A stretch of 64,000 nucleotides of DNA from Ampelomyces quisqualis (lineage: Eukaryota > Ascomycota > Dothideomycetes > Pleosporales > Phaeosphaeriaceae): positions 2,108,001 to 2,172,000 of the forward strand of contig JAGTXZ010000005.1 in the NCBI GenBank assembly GCA_018398575.1, in the 5' to 3' direction. Below the pieces are notes generated by a model, which worked only from the letters and a program-made list of their open reading frames with translations, was not told the DNA's origin and made no database searches. Below, one piece after another: positions 1 to 10,499 of the stretch (within the stretch, counting starts at the first letter, position 1; every line of letters starts with the position of its first letter). The translations under genes were made by a program, and so were the position numbers.

Positions 1-436
1 TGCTTGCCGACTACCCCTGTGATTTGAGTATGGCAGGTCAATCGCCCTGTCATGACCGCAGTCTGTGATGTCCCAAAAGAAAATTCGCCGTTCACAAGCA
101 CCTGTCCAGCGCCCCACTAGCCTGACAGCCGCTCATCGACGAACGAATCTGCCCAAGTCCGGCGTCGTATGGATTCAGCCCGCCGGTCGAGGTCGTAGGG
201 AAAGCCACAGGTCGTTACTCCGTACTTTAGGTTTGGATAGGCCCTGTGGGCCTGTGTCATCCCTGCATTAGCGTGGCCGAACCTCGAAGATTGATCGACA
301 ATACTCCGTAATGGCGTTCATTTTCAATTTTTCACTAATCGCAGTTCGCGTGCGTCGAGCTGCTCTCCGACCTTCTTCATTCGTTCTTTGCGTGCTTTCA
401 TGTGTTGTTGCTGTGCGATTATTGAACAAAGTCGCT
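1..436. other. upstream intergenic stretch
   Basis: No coding sequence is supported here. The stretch precedes the first gene and holds two copies of the 9-mer TACTCCGTA (216-224 and 302-310), a motif that recurs through this window. An open frame continues upstream of the chosen start at 437, but it has no protein character. Confidence 0.5.
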
Positions 437-1490
437 ATGCGCTTCTCAGCTGCCATGAGCGCCGTGGCCGCTGTCGTTGCTGCTCAGGTGGCATCGCAGC
501 CGCTGAGCCATGAGGCTGACAGCGATGCGCCTCGATACCTTCCAGGGCTTGAAGTCCTCGAAGCAAACAAAAGTTATGGTGTGAAGTTGGAATGCGCAGG
601 TTGCCCCTTTGCAGTGAAAGATTCGAACCAGAAAGTGGTCTGGCAGAAGCAGGAAAATGCGTTGGTCGGTGGAAGCATCGAATTGCTCTTCAACACACTT
701 TACTGACTGTGAAAAGTACTTGCGCTTCGACGTCGACTCCCTTTTCCCTCAAAAGGCGCTTGTGATGAACATGCGTAGCATTCTACCCCTTCAGCCGGTA
801 CCACCGTACTTCAGCACCCAGCAGCTGCCCGCCAACATTACAATTGACCAAATGAACTCTGTGGGGCACGCGTCTACACCATGGGGCGTTCGTGTACCGT
901 TACAATACGAGCATACTGTGCTGCGTACCCAGGAGCATGGGCGGATCTGGATTCAGATGGATATCACTGGTCTGGTTTTGCAGAAGATCAATGACCCTCG
1001 CTTCCCTGGGTTAGTCGCTGAGCCGGTGAAACTGGACAAAGAAAAGCAGAAGCTCGTCCAGATTTTGGTTCAGCGGCACCAGAAGACCAACGAGCTGTTC
1101 ATCGAAGATATTCAAGTTGTCAAGAGGGCAGATCGCGTTCAGCCATATCGTATGAAGTGCGGTCGTCTCGCTATGGTCCAAACCTCGTACGATCCAAGCG
1201 AATGGGACGAATATGGCAAATACGGCACTTCGGCCCGACTTCAGAAGCTTGTCTTTGACACATTCAGCGACTTCTGGTCCGAGTATGTGGAAGACAATGC
1301 GCTTATATTTCCTCTTGCGATCCTGCTCGCATTTGGGGTGGTAATACTTGGCCAATTGTACCAGTCGAGGAAGCAAGGGATGTGTGCCAAGGCAGGCGAT
1401 GCTGAGATCGCATTGCTGAGTACAAGTTATAAGGATGCGCCTCCAGCTTATGCGGATATTCCTCTTATTAAGATGGAAGAGCACGATTAG
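437..1490 (+). CDS. secretory-pathway type I membrane protein, fungal family of unknown function
   Basis: Two exons, 437-664 and 717-1490, joined over a 52-nt intron (donor GTCGGT, branch CTGAC, acceptor AAAAG), give 333 residues. The start at 437 is chosen because it opens directly onto a hydrophobic signal peptide (MRFSAAMSAVAAVVAAQ). The lumenal part has a CAGC motif near residue 50 and, across the splice, the segment NALYLRFDVDSLFPQKALVM. That hydrophobic, beta-rich pattern fits a fungal family I recall as DUF7728; the name is from memory and needs checking. A single membrane helix (ALIFPLAILLAFGVVILGQL) lies about 60 residues from the C-terminus and is followed by a short acidic tail. 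This topology suggests an ER/secretory membrane protein. No catalytic motif is visible and the function is unknown. Confidence 0.75.
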
Positions 1491-1882
1491 TCCTTGGACG
1501 CATAAGAATGTTTAATTATGCAGAGCCAGTCGAATTGAGCAAGAACAATAATCCGGCTTTTTAATGCTTTTGTGAGTGAATACCAGGCATCGCGAAGCTC
1601 AACCTGAGAGTGGGTAGTGGCCACGAGTGGCCAACAAGACTAACGAGAAGATCAAGCAATCGCGGTCATGTCCTCTGCTACCCACTGAGAGGGACGAACA
1701 CGTGCGGCTGACAAAGCCAGATTCTAGCTTAATATCAGGCTTGCACTACCTTCAAGCTATGACGCCCTGTTCAAGGCCCGCTACTGAGACCTCCAACGCT
1801 AATAACTTTCTCAAACCGTAAAGGGCCAATCGCCACCCAAATCCAATTCGACTAGACGTGAGCAACATTCAAAGCACCGAAC
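1491..1882. other. intergenic
   Basis: Short spacer between two same-strand genes. It contains an open frame at 1627-1821 with no recognisable features. I see nothing else. Confidence 0.4.
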
Positions 1883-2479
1883 ATGCCGAGTGCTAGCAGA
1901 ACTCCAGCTGAAAGGCGACGCTGGGGCGCAATCGTGACTCCAAGACTGGTGCTACGGGAGTTTACTATGGCAGATATCGAAGCCTACTACGAACTCGAAA
2001 GTAATGAGGAAAACGCGAGATATCAGGATTGGCTACCAAGAACCATGGATCAAGCTCGAGAGCTCGTCCTAGCAAATATTCAAAGCTCATCTGCTTGTCC
2101 AAGAAGTACGTGGGAACTCGTCGTAGAGTGTGCAGGACGTATGATTGGTCAAGTAGGTGCGGCTTCGACCCAGCTTGAACATGACAGTCCAAGTAGGACG
2201 ACGAATCATATTGATCTGTGGTTTTCCTTTTTGCCGACGATTCACGGCAAGGGGTACGCGACAGAAGCCATGGAGGTGTTCATTGAAGTTCTGAGTCAAA
2301 GGCAAGATGCCGACATGATGGAATTGGAAATCGAATGTGATCCGCGAAACACGGGAAGTTGGAAGTTGGCGCAAAGATTAGGCTTTGAAAAACATAGTCT
2401 CATCGAGCGTGCATGGGAGAGCAAGGGCGAATGGGTAAATTCTTTGGTGTATCAGAAGGTCATGGAAGGAGGTGTTTGA
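1883..2479 (+). CDS. GNAT-family N-acetyltransferase (RimJ/RimL-like)
   Basis: Intronless, 198 residues, the normal length for this family. The N-terminal strand and helix TPRLVLREFTMADIEAYYEL is the standard RimJ/RimL opening. The acetyl-CoA-binding motif A is present as IHGKGYATEAM (the Q/RxxGxG/A type) around residues 125-135. It is followed by the family's asparagine/aromatic segment ending in NTGSWKLAQRLGFEK, and a closing strand. The family transfers acetyl from acetyl-CoA to an amine on a protein or small molecule. The substrate cannot be told, because fungi carry many paralogues. The ATG at 1883 sits in an AAC-ATG-CC context and gives a complete domain. Its 3' side runs into a region of gene relics, but the gene itself shows no damage. 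Confidence 0.85.
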   Translation: MPSASRTPAERRRWGAIVTPRLVLREFTMADIEAYYELESNEENARYQDWLPRTMDQARELVLANIQSSSACPRSTWELVVECAGRMIGQVGAASTQLEHDSPSRTTNHIDLWFSFLPTIHGKGYATEAMEVFIEVLSQRQDADMMELEIECDPRNTGSWKLAQRLGFEKHSLIERAWESKGEWVNSLVYQKVMEGGV

Positions 2480-2747
2480 TGGCAAACAAGGGCGTCGCAA
2501 CGGATGTTTCTCACTTCAGAACGACACATGTACTCGGGAGTGAATTCGTGCAAAGCGTTCCTCTCGAGCGCTTGTAGTTTGTTGCCACCGAAACTGCTTT
2601 TATCGTTCTTGTTCAAATCAAGCAGAGTGCGCAAGCCTGAGAACCTTTCATTCAAGATACTAGTGCAGAAACACCGGAGGAGGACTGCACTGAGTACACA
2701 GCTCCTCGAGTATCGCGCTCTATGTTCGTGGTCTGACTTTGAACGAT

Positions 2748-2990
2748 AGCTCATTTTATTGCGCATCCAACCAGGCCTCGCCACGAGGTATCATCACGCC
2801 GAAGAATGATCCTCCATCACTCAACATATTCAGAGCAACCATACTTGGACCACTCAGCACTTTGATATCAAAACTGTTCACATACCATGCGATATGGCCG
2901 GGCATCCAATCTAGTCGGTAAACAATCCACTCCGTCGTCCTTTGGGGGTGGCTGAAGTATTCTTGAACGTGGCTTCTGGTAAACTCCTGC
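2748..2990 (-). pseudogene. glycoside hydrolase family 16 (glucanase-like) fragment
   Basis: Reading the minus strand from about 2987 gives one uninterrupted frame of about 75 codons. It contains TEWIVYRLDWMPGHIAWYVN, then LNMLSDGGSFF and GEAWLDAQ. This is the C-terminal core of fungal GH16 endo-beta-glucanases (normally xYRLDWTPxxxxWYVDG ... LNMWSDGG ... QWIEMVFN). The frame meets a TAA exactly where the family has the Trp of QWIE. It begins just after a plausible acceptor TAG, so it looks like one old exon. The catalytic ExDxE exon should lie upstream, but that space is taken by the MFS relic, so the gene is truncated and dead. Seen in sequence; family assignment is from remembered motifs. 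Confidence 0.7.
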
Positions 2991-3089
2991 TAATAACAGG
3001 ATAGAAGCATACTCGACATCAGACTAAGTGTAGTTGAGCTGAGCTTCTACGGTGTGGTAGTTCAAACAATGTTTACTGAGATATGTGCG

Positions 3090-3906
3090 TTGTCAGATGA
3101 GAGCCTTCTCTTCCTCTTTCAAGAAATAGGTTGGTTCGAAAGTCTTAGGTACGAGCTAGATGAATCATGCAGCATGCTGCGTAAAGAATGGCGATGATTC
3201 CCTCGAGCACATACACGCACAACCACCTCTATCCTGGCAACCTAGCGACACTGTCTCTGTACAAGATATCGACTGCGATCGAGCCACCAAATGCTCCGCT
3301 CAAGGCGCTCGCAAAAAAGAGGTACCCTACACGAATGCCAGGCTGTTCTCCAGTGCACCAATTACACAAGAATAAAGTCATGCTTAGAACAAGGCAAACT
3401 TCAAAGCAGCCCAGAAAGATGCGGGTGATAACTAAGCCGGCGAAGTTCTGCACGAAGCTAGTGCAGAGATAAACAAGGCCCCAGCAGAAAGTGATAGTAG
3501 GGATCACACGGTTGAACTGAAGTCACTGGACGAGTAGTGAGGTAGCCAGCTTGATTTGATCAGTGTTGTCTGTAAATTTGGAGGTGAAAGATTCACCTCG
3601 GCGAGAATGTAAAAGATGTAGAGCACTGATACAGCAGTCTTGCACACGTTGCTTTTGAGTACAAAGAACATCCAAAACGTATGTAACTTACGTTTAGCGC
3701 TCTCCCCTTCAGATTGATAGCATTCTCTCATACCCTGCGTTGCTACGAACCTAATCTTTCCTCGATCCAAGTAGCTTATCAAAGTAAGTATCATTATCAC
3801 TGGCGCGACATAGCGACCGAGCCTCCCGCCTCAGTACGTCTTCTTTCTTCTTCGCTTCAAGGGCATCTGAAATTTCTTGTTGCGACAAGGCACCCGCGCT
3901 GGACAT
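3090..3906 (-). pseudogene. MFS transporter relic (anion:cation symporter / Dal5-like family)
   Basis: Minus-strand pieces in different frames match successive parts of a fungal allantoate-permease-type transporter. From 3906 there is an N-terminus (MSSAGALSQQEISDALEAKK). After a frame change come ILTLISYLDRGKI (helix 1), then CWGLVYLCTSFVQNFAGLVI and TRIFLGCFEVCL (helices 2-4). Next are FFASALSGAFGG, VYVLEGIIAILYAA (the WRWxxxLEG loop and helix 6) and finally FLKEEEKALI at about 3093-3130. Several frameshifts and stops separate them. The second half of the transporter is missing; a GH16 fragment follows instead. The family imports small organic acids or amides across the plasma membrane. Clearly non-functional. 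Confidence 0.75.
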
Positions 3907-5309
3907 GATCTGTCTTCTCATCTAACTCCAAGGGCAACAATGCAGATTTGGATTCTGGTTTGGACACCAATACAACAATTCAGGTACCTGTGACAGGAAC
4001 GAAAGGCTTGTACGGAAGCGTATGAAAACGGTTGGACCACGGCGCAATATAGTGGCTGCATACAGTTGGTTACCGAAAGTTTGAAATGCAGTGATAGGAA
4101 GCTCGGAAGCCTGTCTCTAAGTATGTTAAGACCAGCATGTCTGTTGTGCGGAAAAAGGCATATTTCCGGACGTTTTGTTGCCGTGCTGATCAGGTGGATG
4201 TCGTTGGGGGCCTTCAACGCTGAGGCCCCAGGTCTGAGGTTGCTACGTGCCGATCAGGGCGGCCGTGTCGTGAGATTACCCGGTGAATGGGGTCAACGAT
4301 CGTCAAGGGCGGAATTGGAGAAAGCATGCATGCTACCCAACGTGGATTCCAAGCCAACGCCAAACTTGCTTGCTTACCATAGTATTGAAGCAGAAGAAAA
4401 GACGAAATGCATCAAGTGTTATTGCAGCCACGCCATCTGTGTTATCTGTAACAATCAGCAAGTGCAAGCGGGTTAAGAAACTCTTTGCATTGCGAAGCAA
4501 GCGTGTAGTATATAAAGCAATCAAAACAAAGAGTGTAAACTTCGTCGCGCCATTAGGTAGCTACTGTCGCTTTCGTAGGCCAACATGCATTGAAGTGTTC
4601 TTTAAGGGCATTTTGTTCCTGTGTAAGAGAAACTCTTGGAGGTAAGATAATAATTGATTATGCCGGCGACCTTAGGCCTGGACGAAGGCATAGTGAAGAG
4701 AATTCGTCTTTGCACGCAGTGTTGTAGCTCGGTTAGGTCTAGACTTATTGTTATGTCTGTAGGACGTCGATAGAGACAAGTAACGCTATGCGTAACCTAT
4801 GTGTCGAATTATCACCAAGCTTCTTGGTGGCGGGTATCAGCCGAAGTGTTGAGCTGGCACAAGACCCATTTCCTCTAATTCCCGGCCTTGAAAGGACCTT
4901 GGAAATGCTTTCTATGGATGCCGATTGATAGCCGAATAATTTTTGCGGGAGGACAGTAGATTGAAATTTTTGAACATGAACTGCCAAGTTAGGGCGACAA
5001 TTATAGCCGCAACGTGATAGTTGTCTTAAGGTCGAAAATTTGGCGTCACGTGCTTTTGGCACTAAACTGACCTCGAGCTTGCGGGTGAAGAACGATCGCA
5101 CGACCAGATCTATAAAATCAACTGTTGGATTTCCAGGGAAGCTATGCAGCTTATACACGTGTATTTGTAATGTGTAAGGTTAGGGCGTATCGCGAGCCAT
5201 GTGAAACTTGAGTACGAGCTCTTGACGAGAAGACACGACAGCCTCTAAGGTTGTCTTTGCATTGTGGAACGCACAGGAAAAGGAAGGCCATAGATATAGC
5301 CTGTCATTG
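3907..5309. other. gene-poor interval
   Basis: Open frames here (for example 4066-4476 and 4751-5158) show no recognisable motif or intron-linked continuation. I see no gene, RNA or repeat. Confidence 0.4.
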
Positions 5310-6350
5310 AAAAGCGCAAAAAAAAAGAACCGTGACTGATTTGCTGGATCGGATTTCCACCCAACATCGTGGGCAAAAATAATTTCCACTCCTTGCCTTC
5401 CTAGGGTTCTTGTTAGCTCGATCGTCTTCTCCGCTCTTTTGCGGTCTGCATGTATGCAACAAGTCTGTCTATGTGAATAACTCCACTCGCCAATTGACTT
5501 TGCGCTCGTCAGCAAACGTCTGTCGTGACATGCGTCTCCAGCCATCTAAATTTGACGGCCACAAGAGGGACGAGCAAGCAGATTCATGTGACCAGGGAAA
5601 TGGCCGGGCGCGTCCACGATATGTACGAGCCATCTCCAAATATTTCAAGAGTTTGCGGTAGTGTACCATGAGCTTCCCATGACTGGTTGAAGTCCATAGA
5701 GCCTGAATTGCTCTTTGCATGAGGAGACTTGGCAGACGTGACTTCTGGGTCGGAGAGCTGAAAAGTACGGCCGTCGGGCAGAAGTTCGTGCTCGAAGAAC
5801 GGATGACCACCGCGAAGTGAAAAGGATGTCCTCTTCAGTAGGTCCCAAACACCATGACCAACAACGAAAGTCGTCGAATGGAAGTCACGTGACCCTCCAA
5901 TATGATCCCAATGTACCTGCGAAAGTCTCCATGAGCGAGCTGTTTTCACCGAGTGATACATTAACATACGTGCGAATCAATCACATAATCGATATCGCTA
6001 GGTTGCAATCCTCCTTTAGCAAGACCTTTAGTGACGTCAGGGTCGGTAGTAAGTGACTGTCGAGTCTCGATGTGCCTTTGGATTGATTCTGCATATATCT
6101 TGACGTCTCTCCTTATGCCCAGATCAAAGACGATGCGGGTCACTCTGCCTGTCGACGGGTCTTGATGCTGAATGAGAAACGCCAGGGACGGCACGCTCTT
6201 ACGTGCATCTCGTGAGACCGGGTGGACGAATTGATACTCGGGAAGTGTTAAGTGACCGCAAGAGAGTGCGTGCACGGATACTGTGGCTTCTGGTATATCT
6301 TGCGGTAGGATTCGAGAGCTGTGCGTCCGAAAACTGACGTCTGCCAACAT
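5310..6350 (-). pseudogene. metallo-beta-lactamase-fold hydrolase (lactonase-like), frameshifted
   Basis: Exon 1 (6350-5970) and exon 2 (from 5916) join over a 53-nt intron to restore the metal site as IDSHVHWDHIGGSRDF, matching HxHxDH. This follows a typical N-terminus (VHALSCGHLTLPE, FLIQHQDPSTG, IVFDLGIRRD). At about 5630 the frame breaks: the conserved VDAPGHFPGHMNLLARP is intact only one base out of phase. That second frame hits TAG at 5546-5548, just before AGDACHDRRLL, another conserved metal-site segment. The C-terminus (CCIHADRKRAE, GVEIIFAHDVGW, SRFF) remains. A 47-nt splice (GTCACA...TTTAG) could formally bypass the stop, but it would delete the conserved loop. A recent pseudogene is therefore favoured. 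Fungal relatives are lactonase-like enzymes often found in catabolic clusters. Confidence 0.7.
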
Positions 6351-6711
6351 TTCATGCGTGTTTTGTGGGGCGTGAAGTGCGGAGACTGATACGGAAAAGC
6401 TCTGGTGGTATCAATGAATTTACAGCTAGTAATCCATTTCGGGCGGCGCGATCGCTCAACGGTGCTCTTCCGTTGCATATACCTCGTGAGCTGAGGTATC
6501 GAGAGCTCAGAGATTTGCATACTCCAACCCCCGGTTACGCATCTCCGGGACTAGTCTTACCTTCACTTGGGAGAAGGGCTTACCGGTACCCCACACAAGC
6601 AACCGCTGTTCGCCCGCTGGGGCGCCACAGGGCTTTCATATGACTGATCGTAATTTCAACACAATGTAAGTGCATACTCGCACATACGCGCTGCATACAG
6701 TCGCCGAAACG
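6351..6711. other. divergent intergenic between hydrolase and dehydrogenase relics
   Basis: About 360 bp between the divergently oriented metallohydrolase and dehydrogenase genes, consistent with a once shared promoter. No clear element seen. Confidence 0.35.
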
Positions 6712-7701
6712 ATGGATCCCATGACCCGCTTCGAAAAGCTGGGATTTATCGGCCTTGGGGCGATGGGGAAGCTGATGGTGACACATTTAGCACACAAACT
6801 GCCGCCAGCATCCCGCATATGGGTATATGACGTGGTACAAAAAGTTGTGGATGACCTTTGCGAAGAATTTCCAGAGCGCGTACTGAAATGCGCAAACGCG
6901 AAAGATGTTGCGGAGCATGTGGGAAGTTACTGTTACTAGCGATGACATCGAATCCAGGTATTGACTGGAATAAGGACACGATCGTGACGGTGGACTCATG
7001 TCCGCTCTGTATACCTCGATCCAGAACATGGCGTGTGCAGCGCAGACATATCCAATAGATTGGTCATTGACTGCTCTACGATAGATACCGCAACAAGTCT
7101 CGCTATAAAGGATCACATCACAGAGAATTTTCCATCGGCATCGTTCTACGACTCACCCGTATCTGGAGGTGTTGTGGGAGCGATCAAAGACACGATTGCG
7201 TTCTTCCTGGGCTGTGCCGAATCGGATCCGAACGTCGAATGCCTCATACACTTGATGAGATTAATGGGAAAACAGGTGATTCCTCGCGGAAGACCGTCCT
7301 TGGGACTGGCGGCGAAGCTCTCGAACAACTATTTGTCAGGCGTGATTGCAATAGCTTGCTCTGAGGCATTTGATATAGGCATGCGTTTAGGCTTAGACCC
7401 ACGAACGCTTGCCAAGGTTTATGCTGCGGGCACCGCACAAAACACTATTTGCGACAAGTTCTGCCCTGTGCCTAATGTATATCCAGATGCCCTATTATCA
7501 GGAGGGTGGAAGCAAGGGTTCAAGGTGCAATTGATGCGGAAAAACTTCGGTCTGGCAGTGGACATGGCAAAACGCGTCAGCTCTCATAACGTACTTAGCA
7601 ATGTTGGAATAGAGACTTATGATGGAGCTGCTAATGACCCTTGCTGTCAGGACCTGGATTCGCGCGTCGTGTATCGTTACCTGGGGGGTCAAGAAGATTG
7701 A
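6712..7701 (+). pseudogene. 6PGDH/3-hydroxyisobutyrate-type dehydrogenase with frame-breaking deletion
   Basis: Exon 1 (6712-6918) holds the Rossmann NAD(P) motif FIGLGAMGKLMVTHL and IWVYDVVQKVVDDL. A 56-nt intron (6919-6974, branch TTGAC) leads to DTIVTV. The frame should then run into the conserved loop ending HVRSVYLDPEHGVCSADISN. Those residues are present but out of phase: relative to the family spacing about 11 nt are missing between TIVTV and HVRSVY. From about 7033 to 7701 the rest is perfectly open. It has DSPVSGGVVGA (substrate loop), AAKLSNNYLSG (catalytic Lys helix), FDIGMRLGLDP and the terminal DLDSRVVYRYLGG. The family oxidises beta-hydroxy acids with NAD(P)+. Unless an unusual splice rescues it, the N-terminal domain is disconnected, so I call it a young pseudogene. 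Confidence 0.65.
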
Positions 7702-8042
7702 CAGACACAGCATAATGGGGCTTAGTTTCTGGCTAATTGCGCCACCTTTATCTGATTTCCTGCCTGTGCGGTGTCTTCGATGTCGAGGGTGCGATGTTTT
7801 AGTGTCGCAGTGTCGCGATTTGAGCTGGTGACGCAAAACATGTATCGGTTGGGTTAGTTGGTTGGGGAAATCGGAGAGGGGTCGACTACCCATGGAGGGG
7901 CAGTTCTCTACACCAAACACCATTAACCAGTTCCAGTTTAATAGACGGTAGAACAGCCAAATCGCAGGACTCCAGGTTGAAACTCGCATCCTTTATCGAC
8001 ATTTTTTAAATTCGCAACCCATAAGCGAACCAAGCGCCCCTC
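7702..8042. other. intergenic
   Basis: Spacer between the dehydrogenase relic and the decarboxylase-family gene. No motif recognised. Confidence 0.35.
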
Positions 8043-8495
8043 ATGTCTCCCGATCCGAAGCATGATGAGCTCCATAAACAATTGTTCGAGGAGGGCTTGA
8101 AGATGAGGCGGAGTGTAGTTGGAGACGAGTACGTCAACCGCGCTCTGGAGAATGGCTCAACAGAATTCTCTCGGGCTGGACAAGAGCTGGTAACTGAGTT
8201 CTGCTGGGGATACGCTTGGACGAGGCCGGGCCTCACAAAGCAGCAGCGCAGTCTCATCAACATCGGCATGTTGATGGCCCTAAACCGCGCCCCCGAGCTC
8301 GCTGTTCATGTGCGAGGCGCCAGAAACAATGGCCTATCCGAGCTGGAGATACGCGAGGCGATCATACACGCGACAACATACTGTGGAGTTCCTGCCGGCG
8401 TGGATGCTATGAAGACAGCCGAGAAAGTCCTGAACGACATGGCCGAGAAGGGCGAGATGCCTCGAGAGCTGGGCAGCAGAAGTGACAAGGCATAA
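8043..8495 (+). CDS. carboxymuconolactone decarboxylase family protein (PcaC/AhpD-like)
   Basis: Intronless, 150 residues, the usual length of a stand-alone CMD-fold protein. An N-terminal helix (LHKQLFEEGLKMRRSVVG) and the tract FSRAGQELVTEFCWG precede the conserved core. The core shows ELAVHVRGARNNGLSELEIR then EAIIHATTYCGVPAG, the PcaC-type pattern with the His helix and the YxGxPA turn. The family includes gamma-carboxymuconolactone decarboxylase of the protocatechuate branch of the beta-ketoadipate pathway. Many fungal members have undefined small-molecule roles. Its neighbours (lactonase-like hydrolase, NAD(P) dehydrogenase, organic-anion MFS) fit a catabolic cluster, but this gene is the only undamaged member. 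Function is inferred from family and context. Confidence 0.85.
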   Translation: MSPDPKHDELHKQLFEEGLKMRRSVVGDEYVNRALENGSTEFSRAGQELVTEFCWGYAWTRPGLTKQQRSLINIGMLMALNRAPELAVHVRGARNNGLSELEIREAIIHATTYCGVPAGVDAMKTAEKVLNDMAEKGEMPRELGSRSDKA

Positions 8496-9149
8496 ATGTT
8501 GAGATGTGTTGACGTAGACAAGCTGGAAAGAGGTTGATGGTGGCACACTGTGAGTGGTGGTAGGAATTCGACGCGTCAGGATGAGCGAGAGAAAACACCA
8601 CCCATACTGGTCCGCGCTCTCTAAGGGGCAGGACCTGACGCCGCTACATTGACCGTGCTTGAAAGCATTGCAATCTTGTTCTTGATCAGTTGTCATCACG
8701 CTCCTTAATCGTACGCTGGAAATGTGTAATACCCCGTTGTGGGCAACGCATGTGATTGGGCGTGGCTGACCGACCGCTCCCCAGCACCCCGCATAGATAT
8801 GCTTCCGTCTCAACCCAGTCCAGCCGCTTCCCCACGTTTTTCACCTATACAACAACATCAAAGGCCTTCTTTCTGATGTTACTCCTAATCCGCTGCCAGC
8901 TCATTTCGTCCGATCGTGCTCTGCAGCGCTAGTTGGCTTGTTATGAATGCAGATGTCTCTGTCGAGCAGATCTGCCAACAATCAATTAAGTGGGGCTCGA
9001 GAGGTGCTGCCTAACTTGATCGATTACTTCTTTTGGCCTAGCAGCTACTTGCATAGGCTCAAATCTTACTATGGCAGGTTAGTCACTCATTTTGGTGGTG
9101 GCATGCCTCGGTGTCAATAGCCACGGAATATCAAGCTCTCCAAGGCAAT
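8496..9149. other. intergenic
   Basis: No gene or repeat recognised. Confidence 0.35.
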
Positions 9150-9542
9150 ATGTCCAACGGCAATAATATACACCATTCCATACCTCGCCAGCAGACAATG
9201 CCACTGACATCGATTGACGTCCCTTTCCACGAGAATTTCTCTGTCGACTATCCAGACCCACCAGCCACCGACGACGAAAGAAAAGTGATTGCAATTGTTA
9301 AGAACATGTTAGACGAGACCAAGTTCGCTTTGTCCTCAGTTATTCCAAATCGGCTCGCCTGCTTGCAACAAGCATCTGAGCGCCGCTGTACCCAGGGTCT
9401 GAGTGATGATCTTCAGAGGTTTTCAGAACACGTCTATTGCGGATGGAATTGGCAGCGCACTGCGTCTGCACGGCGGAATTCAGGAAACAAACTAAAGAAG
9501 CAATTCCTTTACCGAAGAAGGGACACGGCTAGAGAAAACTGA
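9150..9542 (+). CDS. possible small hypothetical ORF
   Basis: An ATG at 9150 opens about 130 codons. The first half looks protein-like (PFHENFSVDYPDPPATDDER, then VIAIVKNMLDETKFALSSVI). The second half turns Arg-rich, while another frame reads GSALRLHGGIQETN before a stop. This could be a frameshifted or mis-spliced relic rather than a working gene. I do not recognise the family. No signal peptide or membrane helix is visible. Confidence 0.2.
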   Translation: MSNGNNIHHSIPRQQTMPLTSIDVPFHENFSVDYPDPPATDDERKVIAIVKNMLDETKFALSSVIPNRLACLQQASERRCTQGLSDDLQRFSEHVYCGWNWQRTASARRNSGNKLKKQFLYRRRDTAREN

Positions 9543-10499
9543 CCTTAGATACTAGCTACCATTTCAGTCCAAGAGAAGTCACCAGATGGCCCATGGCTAT
9601 GCCTTTTGGCGCTCATACTATTTTGAACGCCATGTCGACCGCAACCTTCCGTCCCCGCCTTTTCGTGACACGCTTGTACCAGCGAATTGAAGCTCGTTGA
9701 GGCGTACAATCAACTCAGTGCTCAGGTGTTATATTTCGCAGACAACTTGAGCATCTCGCACAGCATCCTGTTGCTGTCTACTAGGCTGCCAACAATCTTG
9801 ATACCTATCGCAGAACACTTCATCGCAAGCAGACATGTGCAAGCCTCCTTCCGACAACCACGTAATTTCCCATGCAGCGTGATTCGTGCGCTACCGTAAA
9901 CAGAAACGGACGCCGAATCCACGTATTCCGAGCGTCTAGCAGCACGGTAGATTTGTAACAGTACAAAGTCTCAACATATTCTTCTCAGCACTCTTCCCTA
10001 TCTATTCTTCGAAATTTTCACTCCCTTTTCCACCAGCTGCACATTCCTCCCCTCTCGCTGACTTGGTCCTTTCATCCCGTGCCGACGCACTAGTGATGGG
10101 GAAAATCTATCCCACCCCAGCAGTGTAGTCTGACCGCGTCGCGCACACCCAATGCGACCAGCACACGCATGTCCGAGAAGAAAACAGCACAAACGTCAGC
10201 ACTGCATATGAGGCCGGCCTTGTATCGAATATCAATCATGTACCGATAACAGAGAGGAGACCATTTTGGATGTTGCAGTGAAATGGCGAGCGATGCGCGC
10301 ATCAAGTTCGATGGACATGCAACCTTTGGGCAAAAGAAGGATGGAAAGGAACATGTTTTGAGATGGAGGCGTGACGTGAGTGAATGGGCACGATGCGCAG
10401 GTGGAAAGTTTGGTATTGTGGGGTGTGTCACTGTACTTGGGAGAAGTTGTCCTGTTGGGCAATGAATGTGGGACTATCCTGAAGCCGTGGCGATCCCAA
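9543..10499. other. intergenic 3' of the E2 gene
   Basis: Contains only short open frames without protein character. Nothing else seen. Confidence 0.35.

Noticed and set aside
621..631. GATTCGAACCA, resembling an inverted tRNA B box
   Set aside because: Falls inside exon 1 of a coding gene and has no A box or cloverleaf around it.
1011..1484. 157-codon minus-strand frame
   Set aside because: Lies opposite exon 2 of the membrane protein gene and lacks protein features.
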